From Sulfurospirillum diekertiae (GTDB taxonomy: Bacteria; Campylobacterota; Campylobacteria; Campylobacterales; Sulfurospirillaceae), in NCBI RefSeq assembly GCF_002162315.1, contig NZ_CP021416.1:1376207-1440206 (forward strand): a stretch of DNA of 64,000 nucleotides. Reading direction: 5' to 3'. Below, in pieces: positions 17,341 through 25,266 of this stretch (the stretch's first letter is position 1; each line of letters starts with the position of its first letter). The position numbers and the translations under genes were made by a program. Below the pieces are notes generated by a model, which was not told the DNA's origin, searched no databases, and saw only the letters and a list, made by a program, of their open reading frames with translations.

Positions 17341-17931
17341 ATGAAAAATGTACTGATTATCAATGGTCATCAATACTATGAACATGTTGCCGAGGGAAAA
17401 CTCACACAGTTTTATATCGATACAGCGACAGAGTTTTTTCACAAAGAGGGCTATGCCATCAAACACAGTGTTGTCGAGAGTGACTACAACATCAAAGAAG
17501 AAGTCGAAAAATTTGCATGGGCAGATATTATTCTTTTCCAATTCCCAACGTATTGGATGGGCGTGCCTTGGCTTGCTAAAAAATATATTGATGAGATTTT
17601 TTCAGCAGGAAAAGATACTGCAACCTATGTGAGCGATGGTAGAACCAGAAGTGACGTAACAAAGCGTTATGGAAGTGGCGGATTGATGCAAGGTAAAACG
17701 TATATGCTCTCCATTACCTATAACTGCCCAACGAGTGAATTTAGCAATAAAGAGGGCTTTTTTGAAGGGCTTAGTCTTGATGAAGCCAATGTTGCCACAC
17801 ATAAAACCTTTCAATTTTGTGGTGCAGAACCTTTAAAAACGTTCTCTGTTCATGATATTTTCAAAGGTGATTTGGATTTAGCAAAAGAAAAAGTACGTTT
17901 TCACACACATTTAGAGAAAACCTTCAAATAA
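17341..17931 (+). CDS. mdaB: NAD(P)H-dependent quinone oxidoreductase, MdaB family
   Basis: A 196-residue flavodoxin-fold protein. It starts with the beta1-loop VLIINGHQYYE; the FQFPTYWMGVPWLAKKYIDE block binds FAD/FMN and contacts the partner subunit, and YGSGGLMQGKTYMLSITYN follows. MdaB reduces quinones by two electrons and protects against oxidative stress in Helicobacter and Campylobacter. GGAAG is present seven bases before the ATG. It is flanked upstream by a perfect inverted repeat and downstream by a hairpin, so it is probably a single-gene transcript. Confidence 0.9.
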   Translation: MKNVLIINGHQYYEHVAEGKLTQFYIDTATEFFHKEGYAIKHSVVESDYNIKEEVEKFAWADIILFQFPTYWMGVPWLAKKYIDEIFSAGKDTATYVSDGRTRSDVTKRYGSGGLMQGKTYMLSITYNCPTSEFSNKEGFFEGLSLDEANVATHKTFQFCGAEPLKTFSVHDIFKGDLDLAKEKVRFHTHLEKTFK

Positions 17932-17938
17932 CCCTTAG

Positions 17939-17960
17939 GGTGGTATGCTCTCATACCACC
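17939..17960. terminator. Hairpin between mdaB and the convergent hypothetical gene
   Basis: A nine-base-pair perfect stem, GGTGGTATG / CATACCACC, closes a CTCT loop just after the mdaB stop (17931). It is followed on the plus strand by AACCCTTTT. The convergent minus-strand gene ends at 17968, so the hairpin may serve both transcripts, although the T-run is short. Confidence 0.65.
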
Positions 17961-17967
17961 AACCCTT

Positions 17968-18483
17968 TTACATGTAAAGATCAAATCCCTGTTGCTGTTT
18001 TAAAATACGATCAAACAATTTTTGTGCTTTTTGGAGCATTTTTTCGCTTTGATTGTGTGATTGTTCTAAAATCTTATCCAATGATTTAAGTAGGCTATCA
18101 TTGAGGTAATTTTGGGTATTGAGATCTTTCGTTTTCGGTAAGATCGAGTTGATATCAAATGCAGTATTGGTGGTTGTTGCATCTTCTGAAGAGGAGGATT
18201 GAACTGTTTTGAAGTATTCATCCATTTTGGGTTGAATGGTTTTCATCGCAGCATCTATCTCTTTTTGATCGTTAGCATCAATGCCATTTCCTTTGTAATG
18301 AAAATGGTAGCCATAGGCATGAGAAAGTGACAGGGTTGTTGTTTGTGCGGTATCACTCTGTTCTTGGGAAACACTCAACGAGCGCTCATCATACAAACTA
18401 AGGTCAATGACATCACCACTGCTGGTTTGAAATGAAAACCCAAAATGGTTAGAACTGTAGTTATTTGCCCCTATGGTTTGCAT
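17968..18483 (-). CDS. Hypothetical protein
   Basis: A 171-residue soluble protein I cannot assign. The N-terminal half is polar, with SGDVIDLSLYDE and a LSLSHAYGYHFHYKG stretch. The C-terminal half is helical and Gln/Lys-rich (LLKSLDKILEQSHNQSEKML), suggesting a coiled coil. It ends with Leu-Tyr-Met-stop, and these last codons are contributed by a TTACATGTAA copy at 17968. The ATG has GGGGGC-like sequence upstream but no clear Shine-Dalgarno. Confidence 0.65.
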   Translation of the reverse strand: MQTIGANNYSSNHFGFSFQTSSGDVIDLSLYDERSLSVSQEQSDTAQTTTLSLSHAYGYHFHYKGNGIDANDQKEIDAAMKTIQPKMDEYFKTVQSSSSEDATTTNTAFDINSILPKTKDLNTQNYLNDSLLKSLDKILEQSHNQSEKMLQKAQKLFDRILKQQQGFDLYM

Positions 18484-18534
18484 AAGTTGCCCCCTTATTT
18501 AAACATAATAGCAAATCGGCATAATGAAAAATTT

Positions 18535-18846
18535 TTAAATGGTAATAAGGCAGTCGAGTTTATTCTGCACAGATTCAATTTTTTGGTGCATACCATCGAC
18601 TCGGCTTGGTCTTATGTCGAACTTTAGGCATGCATAAACGCGTCCGCATGCTTCTAAGAGCGCATAAGCCTCTTCAATCAGTTTAAGTGCTTCACCTATT
18701 GTAGCTGTTTCAACCACCGTACTCATAGGTGTAAGCTTGTAACTGTAACCACTCTCATGAATCATCTGAACAATACGTGCAACATCCGCACTTTTACTGC
18801 CTTCTCCCTCTAAGGGAAACATACTAAATTCCATTAAAACTGACAT
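18535..18846 (-). CDS. MTH1187/YkoF-type thiamine-binding protein (UPF0045)
   Basis: A 103-residue ferredoxin-like-fold protein. The N-terminal MEFSMFPLEG segment, the SGYSYKLTPMSTVVET block and GEALKLIEEAYALLEACG match the UPF0045 family, members of which bind thiamine or its precursors. The role is probably a small cytoplasmic binding or sensing protein. AAGGAAAAAA precedes the ATG on the minus strand. A TTACATGTAA copy (18857-18866) lies in the 21-base gap between this gene and the upstream MgtC-like gene. Confidence 0.85.
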   Translation of the reverse strand: MSVLMEFSMFPLEGEGSKSADVARIVQMIHESGYSYKLTPMSTVVETATIGEALKLIEEAYALLEACGRVYACLKFDIRPSRVDGMHQKIESVQNKLDCLITI

Positions 18847-18867
18847 ATTTTTTCCTTTACATGTAAT

Positions 18868-20115
18868 CTACAATAGTGCATAATAAACACCACAAAATGT
18901 ACCCATTGTGAGTAAGATATAGCCCGCAACATAAGAGGCAATGTTACGCGTACCTAATAGAAAAACAATCAGACTTTTAAGCAATGAATTAGCGATGATC
19001 GCAAGTGTGATAGCGTTTAATGCAGTTGTCACATCTAACCCATTTTTGGATAAGGATGCAAGCGAAAGTGCTATGGCATCCGTGTCTGTTAAGCCTGAAA
19101 TAAATGAGATAATATAAACACCTAATTCACCAAACGAAGTGTCTGCAAATTTGACAAGGGCGATGACGACACCAAACAAAAGCCCTAAAATAAGTGCTTC
19201 AGAGAGTTGAAAGGGATTTTTAAACACGGTCTCTTGAATGATTTTCTCTTTTTCAGTAGTCGCATAGAGAATGCCAAGATAGAGATACCCAACACAAGAG
19301 GCTATCAAAACAGGGTATAAAATCTTATGAGCCAGTACAGCATTCATGATCAAAAGCTCAATGTAAATACGAAACAGCATAATGGAGCAGGCAAGTCCTA
19401 CACCAATAGCGAGGTTTTTAGAAAGCGAAGGATTTTCTTTGGATCGTCGTGCAAGACTAAGGGCAACAGCCGTTGAAGAGACAATACCGCCTAATAGGCC
19501 TGCCAATCCAATACCATGTTTGATGCCCACAAGACGTACGGCGATATAGCCTAAAAAAGAGATGCCTGCAACCAAAACGACCATCAGCCAAATCTTGTAG
19601 AAATTAAAATAGCCCCAAGGATCAAGCGGTTCATCGGGAAAAAGAGGCAAAATAACAAAGCTCATCATTAAAAAGAGAATCATAGCGCTCAGATCTTGTT
19701 TCTTAATCACTTTTTCATAGGTTTGGATCTTCTCTTTAAGATTGAGAATAAAAAGGACACTCATGGCAACAAAAACAGCCAGTGTTATTTTCTCATAAGC
19801 GAGCAGGACTCCTAGGAGAAAAACTACCAGCGCTGAAAACTCTGTGGTCATCCCATTTTCAGTAGGCGTTCGGTTGAGAATATATGCCCCCATCAATAAA
19901 GCACCTAGAACGCACACAGAAGCAATGAGCACATACGGAACAGACATATTCAGCCACGCAGAGAGATAGCCTATCAGTGAGATGAGTGCAAACGTGCGTG
20001 CCCCTCCAAAATCTTTCTTTCGGTTGGCATACAAAAGATTCATTTCACGCTGCACCCCAATGAGCAGTCCAAGAACAATAGCGATAATGATGTTTTGAAA
20101 AACAAGCGTATCCAT
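18868..20115 (-). CDS. MgtC/SapB N-terminal domain, DUF4010 C-terminal domain membrane protein
   Basis: A 415-residue integral membrane protein with about twelve hydrophobic segments. The N-terminal third carries the MgtC-like signature AIVLGLLIGVQREMN and GARTFALISLIGYL. The C-terminal two thirds fit DUF4010, with GLLGGIVSSTAVALSLARR and a SGLTDTDAIALSLASL motif with adjacent Asp and Thr residues. Members may be cation or metabolite transporters; function is not established. It is followed on the same strand by the thiamine-binding protein gene. Confidence 0.85.
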   Translation of the reverse strand: MDTLVFQNIIIAIVLGLLIGVQREMNLLYANRKKDFGGARTFALISLIGYLSAWLNMSVPYVLIASVCVLGALLMGAYILNRTPTENGMTTEFSALVVFLLGVLLAYEKITLAVFVAMSVLFILNLKEKIQTYEKVIKKQDLSAMILFLMMSFVILPLFPDEPLDPWGYFNFYKIWLMVVLVAGISFLGYIAVRLVGIKHGIGLAGLLGGIVSSTAVALSLARRSKENPSLSKNLAIGVGLACSIMLFRIYIELLIMNAVLAHKILYPVLIASCVGYLYLGILYATTEKEKIIQETVFKNPFQLSEALILGLLFGVVIALVKFADTSFGELGVYIISFISGLTDTDAIALSLASLSKNGLDVTTALNAITLAIIANSLLKSLIVFLLGTRNIASYVAGYILLTMGTFCGVYYALL

Positions 20116-20157
20116 TGTTGACCTCTTTGGGAATTATTTTATCTAAATTTGGTTACA

Positions 20158-21873
20158 TCAACTGTCAAGTCCACTGTGAAATTTACGCTCTTTCGCCACA
20201 ACAATCTCTTTTTGCTTCTCTTTTTTGAGCGTATCTTTTTCGACAAAAAGAGGTTGACGTGTTTTAAAATGAAGCCCTGTATAGTACATAAGCGTAGAGT
20301 ATGTAGAAGGTGTTGGCGTAAAGACTTGCGCTTGTTCAGGATTGATTTTGAGTACAGTGCTCGCAAACTGCTTGAGTGAATGCATATGTTTCTCTTCACA
20401 GCCAGGATGTGCAGCAATAAGATAGTAGGTCAAAAATTGTTTTTTACCTGACTCATGCGTTAGCCTGTCAAAGAGTGTTTTAAATTCAACCAAAGCTTCT
20501 TTGCCCGGTTTGCCCATTAACCCCAAAATTTCATCATCAATATGTTCAGGTGCAATCTTCATTTGTCCACTGATATGATGCTCGACAATCTCTTTAAGAT
20601 ACTCATAACCATACACTTTGTCTTCGCTAATGAGATCATAACGAATACCAGAAGCGACAAATGCTTTTTTAATTCCCGGAAGCGCTCTTACTTTTCGTAG
20701 CAAATCCAATTGTTTTTTATGCGTAGGTTTAAGTGCTTTACAGAGTTTGGGGAACATACAGCTTTTATCTTCACATGCACCTTTGGCAAGTTTTTTGGAG
20801 CATTCATAACCGTACATATTGGCTGTAGGTCCACCAAGGTCAGAGATAATGCCTTTAAAATCTTTGTACGTTGTAAAGTGTTTGGCTTCGTTGAGAATAG
20901 AACTCTCACTACGACTTCGAATTGTTTTGCCTTGATGCACAGTAATGGCGCAGAAGTTACACTCACCATAACAGCCTTGATGCGTTGAAATAGAAAATTT
21001 GATGGTCTCGAGTGCTTTAACGACACCCTCTTTTTTGTGGTAAGGATGGACATCGCGCATAAAAGGTAGGCTACTCACTTCATCCATCTCTTCTGTGGTA
21101 AGGTAAAGTGCCGGCGGGTTTTGAATGAGATAACGATCATCTACTTTTTGGCAGAGTCCTTTGGCTGAGATTGGATCATTATTATGATAAAACAGATCGA
21201 ACATATCCATAAATTTAAGTTTATCCACAAGTGTTTCAGCATGGCTTGGAAGGGCGATATACTCAGCTTTTGGCTCTTTGGAAATGTAAGAGAGTCCTTT
21301 TACATGTAAAGGCTCAATTCCCTCTTTAAGTGCGTCGGCAAATTCCACAATGCTCTTGTCAGACATTCCGTACAAAAGGTAGTCCGCCTTAGCATCAAAT
21401 AAAATGGGTTTACGAAGTTTATTGCTCCAAAAATCATAATGCGTGATACGTCTAAGGCTGGCTTCAATACCACCAAGCATAATAGGCACTGTATTTTTAA
21501 AATATTGGCGGATGAGGTTGGTGTACACTAAGCTTGCACGATCAGGTCGTTTGTTGTTGATACCACCCGGTGTATAATCATCACTGTTTCTAAATTTCTT
21601 TGTCGCCGTATAATTGGAGACCATAGAGTCCACACTTCCACCACTGACACCCCAAAAGAGTTTGGGCTCACCCAAACGGGTAATGTCAACATTACTTTTG
21701 ACATCTGGTTGACCGATAATACCTACTTTATAGCCTGCATGTTCGAGTACACGCCCAACAACAGATACGCCCATATAAGGGCTGTCAATATAAGCATCGG
21801 AGGTGATAAGGATGATGTCAAGTTGCTTCCATCCTCTTTGGTTCATCTCTTCACGTGTTGTAGGTAAAAACAT
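20158..21873 (-). CDS. YgiQ family radical SAM protein
   Basis: A 571-residue enzyme with an N-terminal cobalamin-binding-like region (residues about 15-110). It has the [4Fe-4S] motif CYGECNFC at about residue 311 and the SGIRYDLI and KIAPEHIDDEILGLMGKPG blocks of the YgiQ family. A cysteine-rich segment (CSKKLAKGACEDKSC) may bind a second cluster. The catalytic reaction is unknown. The gene is divergent from pgi, with about 115 bases between the two starts. A TTACATGTAA copy at 21300 encodes Leu-His-Val. Confidence 0.93.
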   Translation of the reverse strand: MFLPTTREEMNQRGWKQLDIILITSDAYIDSPYMGVSVVGRVLEHAGYKVGIIGQPDVKSNVDITRLGEPKLFWGVSGGSVDSMVSNYTATKKFRNSDDYTPGGINNKRPDRASLVYTNLIRQYFKNTVPIMLGGIEASLRRITHYDFWSNKLRKPILFDAKADYLLYGMSDKSIVEFADALKEGIEPLHVKGLSYISKEPKAEYIALPSHAETLVDKLKFMDMFDLFYHNNDPISAKGLCQKVDDRYLIQNPPALYLTTEEMDEVSSLPFMRDVHPYHKKEGVVKALETIKFSISTHQGCYGECNFCAITVHQGKTIRSRSESSILNEAKHFTTYKDFKGIISDLGGPTANMYGYECSKKLAKGACEDKSCMFPKLCKALKPTHKKQLDLLRKVRALPGIKKAFVASGIRYDLISEDKVYGYEYLKEIVEHHISGQMKIAPEHIDDEILGLMGKPGKEALVEFKTLFDRLTHESGKKQFLTYYLIAAHPGCEEKHMHSLKQFASTVLKINPEQAQVFTPTPSTYSTLMYYTGLHFKTRQPLFVEKDTLKKEKQKEIVVAKERKFHSGLDS

Positions 21874-21989
21874 AACGCTCCCATCGGCTTTTTTTTAGTC
21901 TTATTACTATAACAAAATCTCCATTTTGTTTGGCTTTCTTTAAGATTCTTCGTAGTAATATCACACCAATTATCATTTGGAGGATACGT

Positions 21990-23255
21990 TTGAAAAATTC
22001 ACTCTATTTTAACATTAAAGTAGAAGAGGGCATCTTTGAAAAAATCATAGCCGAACAAAATACTATTGGCTATTATGCATTGCCCGATCAAGAAATTAGT
22101 TATCTCGAAGACTACTTAGCAGATTTTAAATCTAAAAATGATTATGATGCGATTAAAGATATCGCTATTATTGGTATTGGTGGAAGTTCTTTGGGACCAA
22201 AAGCAATTTTTAGAGCGTTACAAGGTATTCGTGATTTTGACAAACGCTTGCATCTGTTTGAGAGTACCGATCCTGCATCTATTCGTTCAACACTCAATAA
22301 ATTGGATATCAAAAATACGCACTTCTTTGTCATTAGCAAATCAGGTACAACCATTGAGACGATCTCTGTTTATAAGTATGTCCTCTCTTTGTTGAAAGCT
22401 AAAGATATTTCACTGGATTATCGCTTTACCTTTGTGACCGATGATGGCTCAAAACTGGAAGCACATGCCAAAACATTTAACTCGTTTGTTTTGCACATTC
22501 CTGTCAATGTTGGTGGTCGTTTTTCTGTTTTAAGTGCGGCAGGATTAGCACCACTATTACTCGTTGGTGTGGATATTCAACGATTACTCGATGGAGCTAA
22601 AGCGATTAAGAAAAGCTTTTTTGAAGATGGCTACATCAAAGAGACCATTCTAAAAAAAGCAACCTATTACGCTAAAAACTCAATGCACTATAACATCAAT
22701 ACCCTTTTTGCCTATTCTGAGAGTTTAGACAGTTTTACAGACTGGTATGTACAACTTTGGGGTGAGAGTTTGGGTAAAAAACAGAAACAAAGTAGCATTA
22801 ACGTAGGTCTTACACCCGTTGGTTTAATTGGTCCAAAAGATCAACACTCTTTCTTACAGCTCATTGTTGAGGGACTTCGTGATAAAAGTGTTACGGTGCT
22901 TAAAATCGAAAATTTTGATGATAAAATCAAAATCCCTGCGATTACACTTAAAGAGCTAGAAGGGTTGGATTTGATGAATGGCATTGCATTCTGTGACCTC
23001 ATTAACTTGCAAGCCGATTCTACCATCGAAGCACTTTTAGATAAAAAAGACATTCCTATTGACACGATTACCCTTCAACATATTGATGAAGAGAACATTG
23101 GTAAATTAATTTTTTATTATGAACTTTTAACATCACTTGTAGGACAAATGATGAATGTCAACACTTATGATCAACCCGGTGTTGAGAGTGGCAAGAAGAT
23201 TTTGGAAGGTAAATTAATCGAAGAGAAGAAAACCTTTCCTAAAAAAGGTAAATAA
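21990..23255 (+). CDS. pgi: Glucose-6-phosphate isomerase
   Basis: A 421-residue SIS-fold enzyme, of the short form usual in Campylobacterota. Motifs are IGIGGSSLGPKAI, FVISKSGTTIETIS, GGRFSVLSAAGLAPL and the C-terminal QPGVESGK. It interconverts glucose-6-P and fructose-6-P, mainly for gluconeogenesis in this group. The TTG start at 21990 is selected because GGAGG precedes it by seven bases; an upstream in-frame ATG at 21930 has no such site. A hairpin follows the stop directly. Confidence 0.95.
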   Translation: MKNSLYFNIKVEEGIFEKIIAEQNTIGYYALPDQEISYLEDYLADFKSKNDYDAIKDIAIIGIGGSSLGPKAIFRALQGIRDFDKRLHLFESTDPASIRSTLNKLDIKNTHFFVISKSGTTIETISVYKYVLSLLKAKDISLDYRFTFVTDDGSKLEAHAKTFNSFVLHIPVNVGGRFSVLSAAGLAPLLLVGVDIQRLLDGAKAIKKSFFEDGYIKETILKKATYYAKNSMHYNINTLFAYSESLDSFTDWYVQLWGESLGKKQKQSSINVGLTPVGLIGPKDQHSFLQLIVEGLRDKSVTVLKIENFDDKIKIPAITLKELEGLDLMNGIAFCDLINLQADSTIEALLDKKDIPIDTITLQHIDEENIGKLIFYYELLTSLVGQMMNVNTYDQPGVESGKKILEGKLIEEKKTFPKKGK

Positions 23256-23260
23256 AAAAG

Positions 23261-23280
23261 AGGTTGGGATTTCCCAACCT
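23261..23280. terminator. Bidirectional rho-independent terminator between pgi and the TerB-like gene
   Basis: An eight to nine base-pair stem, AGGTTGGGA / TCCCAACCT with a two-base tip, lies between the convergent genes. On the minus strand it is followed by CTTTTTTATTT, a good U-run for the TerB-like gene. On the plus strand the tract after the stem is TACTAAAC, so termination of pgi is weaker. Confidence 0.8.
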
Positions 23281-23282
23281 TA

Positions 23283-23681
23283 CTAAACTGCCGTGAAGAC
23301 AAGTGCTTGTTCGTACAAGGCTGAACCCATTTTCCCCCACATTGAAAAAAGATTAATCTCTTGTTCTGTAAGATTGAAATGTTGTGCAATTTTATCGATT
23401 ACTCTGTTTTCATTAATACCAAATTTATCATCAACATGGACTAAGACCATCAACGCAAGTAAGATAATTCTTTGACTTTGAGATGATCTAAAAATTGCTA
23501 AAGTATCTTCTAACACAAAATACTTTAAATCAATTTCTATATTTTCAATGCCCATTTCAGTGCAGTATTCTTCGACAATCTCACGCTCTTTAGGACCATA
23601 TTCACCATCAAGATTGGCAACATACTGAGAAAGCTGTAAAAAAGCAAATTTTTCTTCAGATTTTAGTTTCATAAGTAACAA
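23283..23681 (-). CDS. TerB-like (tellurite resistance domain) protein
   Basis: A roughly 132-residue all-helical protein. The segment VANLDGEYGPKEREIVEEYC, followed later by LALMVLVHVDDKFGINENRVI, matches the TerB/DjlA-type helical repeat, in which acidic residues may bind metal. Function is unknown; tellurite resistance is not implied. The TTG start at 23681 is preferred because AAAGGAG lies six bases before it; ATG 23672 is too far from this site, and an upstream ATG at 23726 lacks one. Confidence 0.7.
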   Translation of the reverse strand: MLLMKLKSEEKFAFLQLSQYVANLDGEYGPKEREIVEEYCTEMGIENIEIDLKYFVLEDTLAIFRSSQSQRIILLALMVLVHVDDKFGINENRVIDKIAQHFNLTEQEINLFSMWGKMGSALYEQALVFTAV

Positions 23682-23787
23682 TTTGTACTCCTTTAGTAAT
23701 GGATCAGTGAAATTATAGTAAAACATTTTAAATAAATATTAATAAACATGCTAAAATTAAAAAAGTCCATTTTGAAGGATTTATCCC

Positions 23788-24379
23788 GTGAATAAAAAAA
23801 TTCGAAAAAGTGAAAAAAATTTTGGATGCAGCATTACTGCTCTTTTCAACACGAGGTTTTTACGCCACAACGATTCCCGATATTGCAAAAGCTATGGGAA
23901 TGAGTGTTGGAAATCTCTACAATTATTTTTCTTCCAAAGAGGTTCTTGCTAAAGAAATCATTAAATACTCTTCCGATATTTTAGGTTCTGCTATACGTAC
24001 TGTCAACGAAGAAGCGGGGAGTGCAAAAGAAAAAATACGCAAAATTGTTGCGATTTATTTTGAAATGGCAACCTCGAAACCACAGCATATTAATTACTTT
24101 CTACGCGTTTATCTTGCCAATAAAGAGGTTTTTAAAGATGGTTGCGAAGGGATGCTTTGTGTCTCTTCTTTTGTCACAGAACTGATGATTTTTTTTGAAG
24201 AGGGTGTTGCTTCTGGTGAGCTTCGTAACCAAGATTTTTTTTCTGCATTTGGACTGTTTATGGGGTATCTTGGTGGTTTTGTTTTTCTTAATGGTGAAGG
24301 CGTATTGGAAAAAGATCTTAATTATTACGTCGATGATATTTCCCTTAACATTTATAATGCACTTAAAAATAGCCAATGA
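23788..24379 (+). CDS. TetR family transcriptional regulator, coupled to hupS (5' frameshift likely)
   Basis: About 195 residues. The N-terminal helix-turn-helix reads TTIPDIAKAMGMSVGNLYNYF, followed by SSKEVLAKEI; the C-terminal ligand and dimer domain is all-helical. A GTG at 23810 would open the intact frame but lacks a ribosome binding site. A GTG at 23788 has GAAGGA eight bases upstream and encodes MNKKIRKSEK, in another frame. Removing one A from one of the A-runs at 23794-23819 fuses the two. The last codons overlap the hupS ATG (ATGA), so the regulator and the HupSL hydrogenase are translationally coupled, pointing to a shared H2- or redox-related role. Ligand unknown. Confidence 0.82.
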
Positions 24380-25266
24380 AACACAAATCAACCATTGTTT
24401 GGCTTCAAGGTCTTACATGTAATGGCAACAGTCACTCTTTTTTGAATTACCCTCAGATGCCAAGTTTTGCCTCTTCATTTGAGATGATCTATCATCCTTT
24501 AATCTGTGGTGGACAGAGTTTTAAGACATTATTAGAGAGTCATGAGAAATTTGATTTTTTGATTTTAGAAGGGGCATTAAGCCATGATGAGCGTTTGCTT
24601 CAACGTTTTGGCATCCCTTTTTATGACATTCTTGATAATTTTGCGAGAAGAGCAAAACATATTATTTGTGCAGGTAGCTGTGCAAGCTTTGGTGGCATTT
24701 TCAGGCTTCGCGATCCTGAAAAAATTACGGGAGCTTTGTTTAGTGGTAAAGAGAAGGGTGGTTATTGGTTAGAAAAGAGCAATGTTGTTAATATCCCAGG
24801 TTGTCCATTGCATCCAAGATGGCTTGTTGAAACACTGTTCGCGTTACGAGATAGAGGCACACTCTTTTTAGATGAATTTTTGCGTCCAAAAGAGGTCTTT
24901 GCGTATCTTGCACATCATGGTTGTTTACGCAATGAGTATTTTGAATGGAAAGTGGATAGCAAACAGTTAGGCGAAAAAGAGGGGTGTTTGTTTTACGAAC
25001 ATGGTTGCCAAGGGCCTATGACTCATGCTAATTGCAATAAAATTCTTTGGAATGGTATTAGTTCCAAAACGAGAGCGGGTTCACCTTGCCTTGGATGTAC
25101 AGAATTTGACTTTCCTCGTCGCGCTCTGTTTGAAACACATAAAAATATGTCATTACCTCAAACACCTTTTGGTATCAGTAAACGTGCTTATTATACAGTT
25201 GCAGGTGTTGCTAAAAGTTTTAAAATAGACAGACTTGAAAAGAAGCTGATAGATGAAAATAACTAA
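24376..25266 (+). CDS. hupS: [NiFe]-hydrogenase small subunit, cytoplasmic HupS-type (group 2-like)
   Basis: A 296-residue iron-sulfur subunit without a Tat signal, so cytoplasmic. The proximal-cluster region is WLQGLTCNGNSHSF, in which the usual C-x-G-C has Asn for the second Cys, as I recall from cyanobacterial HupS. Other cluster ligands lie in AGSCASFGG, NIPGCPLHP, the HGCLRNEYFEW segment, EHGCQGPMTHANCN and SPCLGCTEFDFP. It relays electrons from the large subunit; the acceptor is unknown. It is preceded by a coupled TetR gene and overlaps hupL by 14 bases. The codon for the first cluster Cys lies inside a TTACATGTAA copy at 24413. Confidence 0.88.
   Translation: MKHKSTIVWLQGLTCNGNSHSFLNYPQMPSFASSFEMIYHPLICGGQSFKTLLESHEKFDFLILEGALSHDERLLQRFGIPFYDILDNFARRAKHIICAGSCASFGGIFRLRDPEKITGALFSGKEKGGYWLEKSNVVNIPGCPLHPRWLVETLFALRDRGTLFLDEFLRPKEVFAYLAHHGCLRNEYFEWKVDSKQLGEKEGCLFYEHGCQGPMTHANCNKILWNGISSKTRAGSPCLGCTEFDFPRRALFETHKNMSLPQTPFGISKRAYYTVAGVAKSFKIDRLEKKLIDENN

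Noticed and set aside
24400-24440. HupS as a broken gene because a cluster cysteine is missing
   Set aside because: The Asn replacement is, as I recall, a regular feature of cyanobacterial-type group 2 small subunits, and all other ligands are kept.
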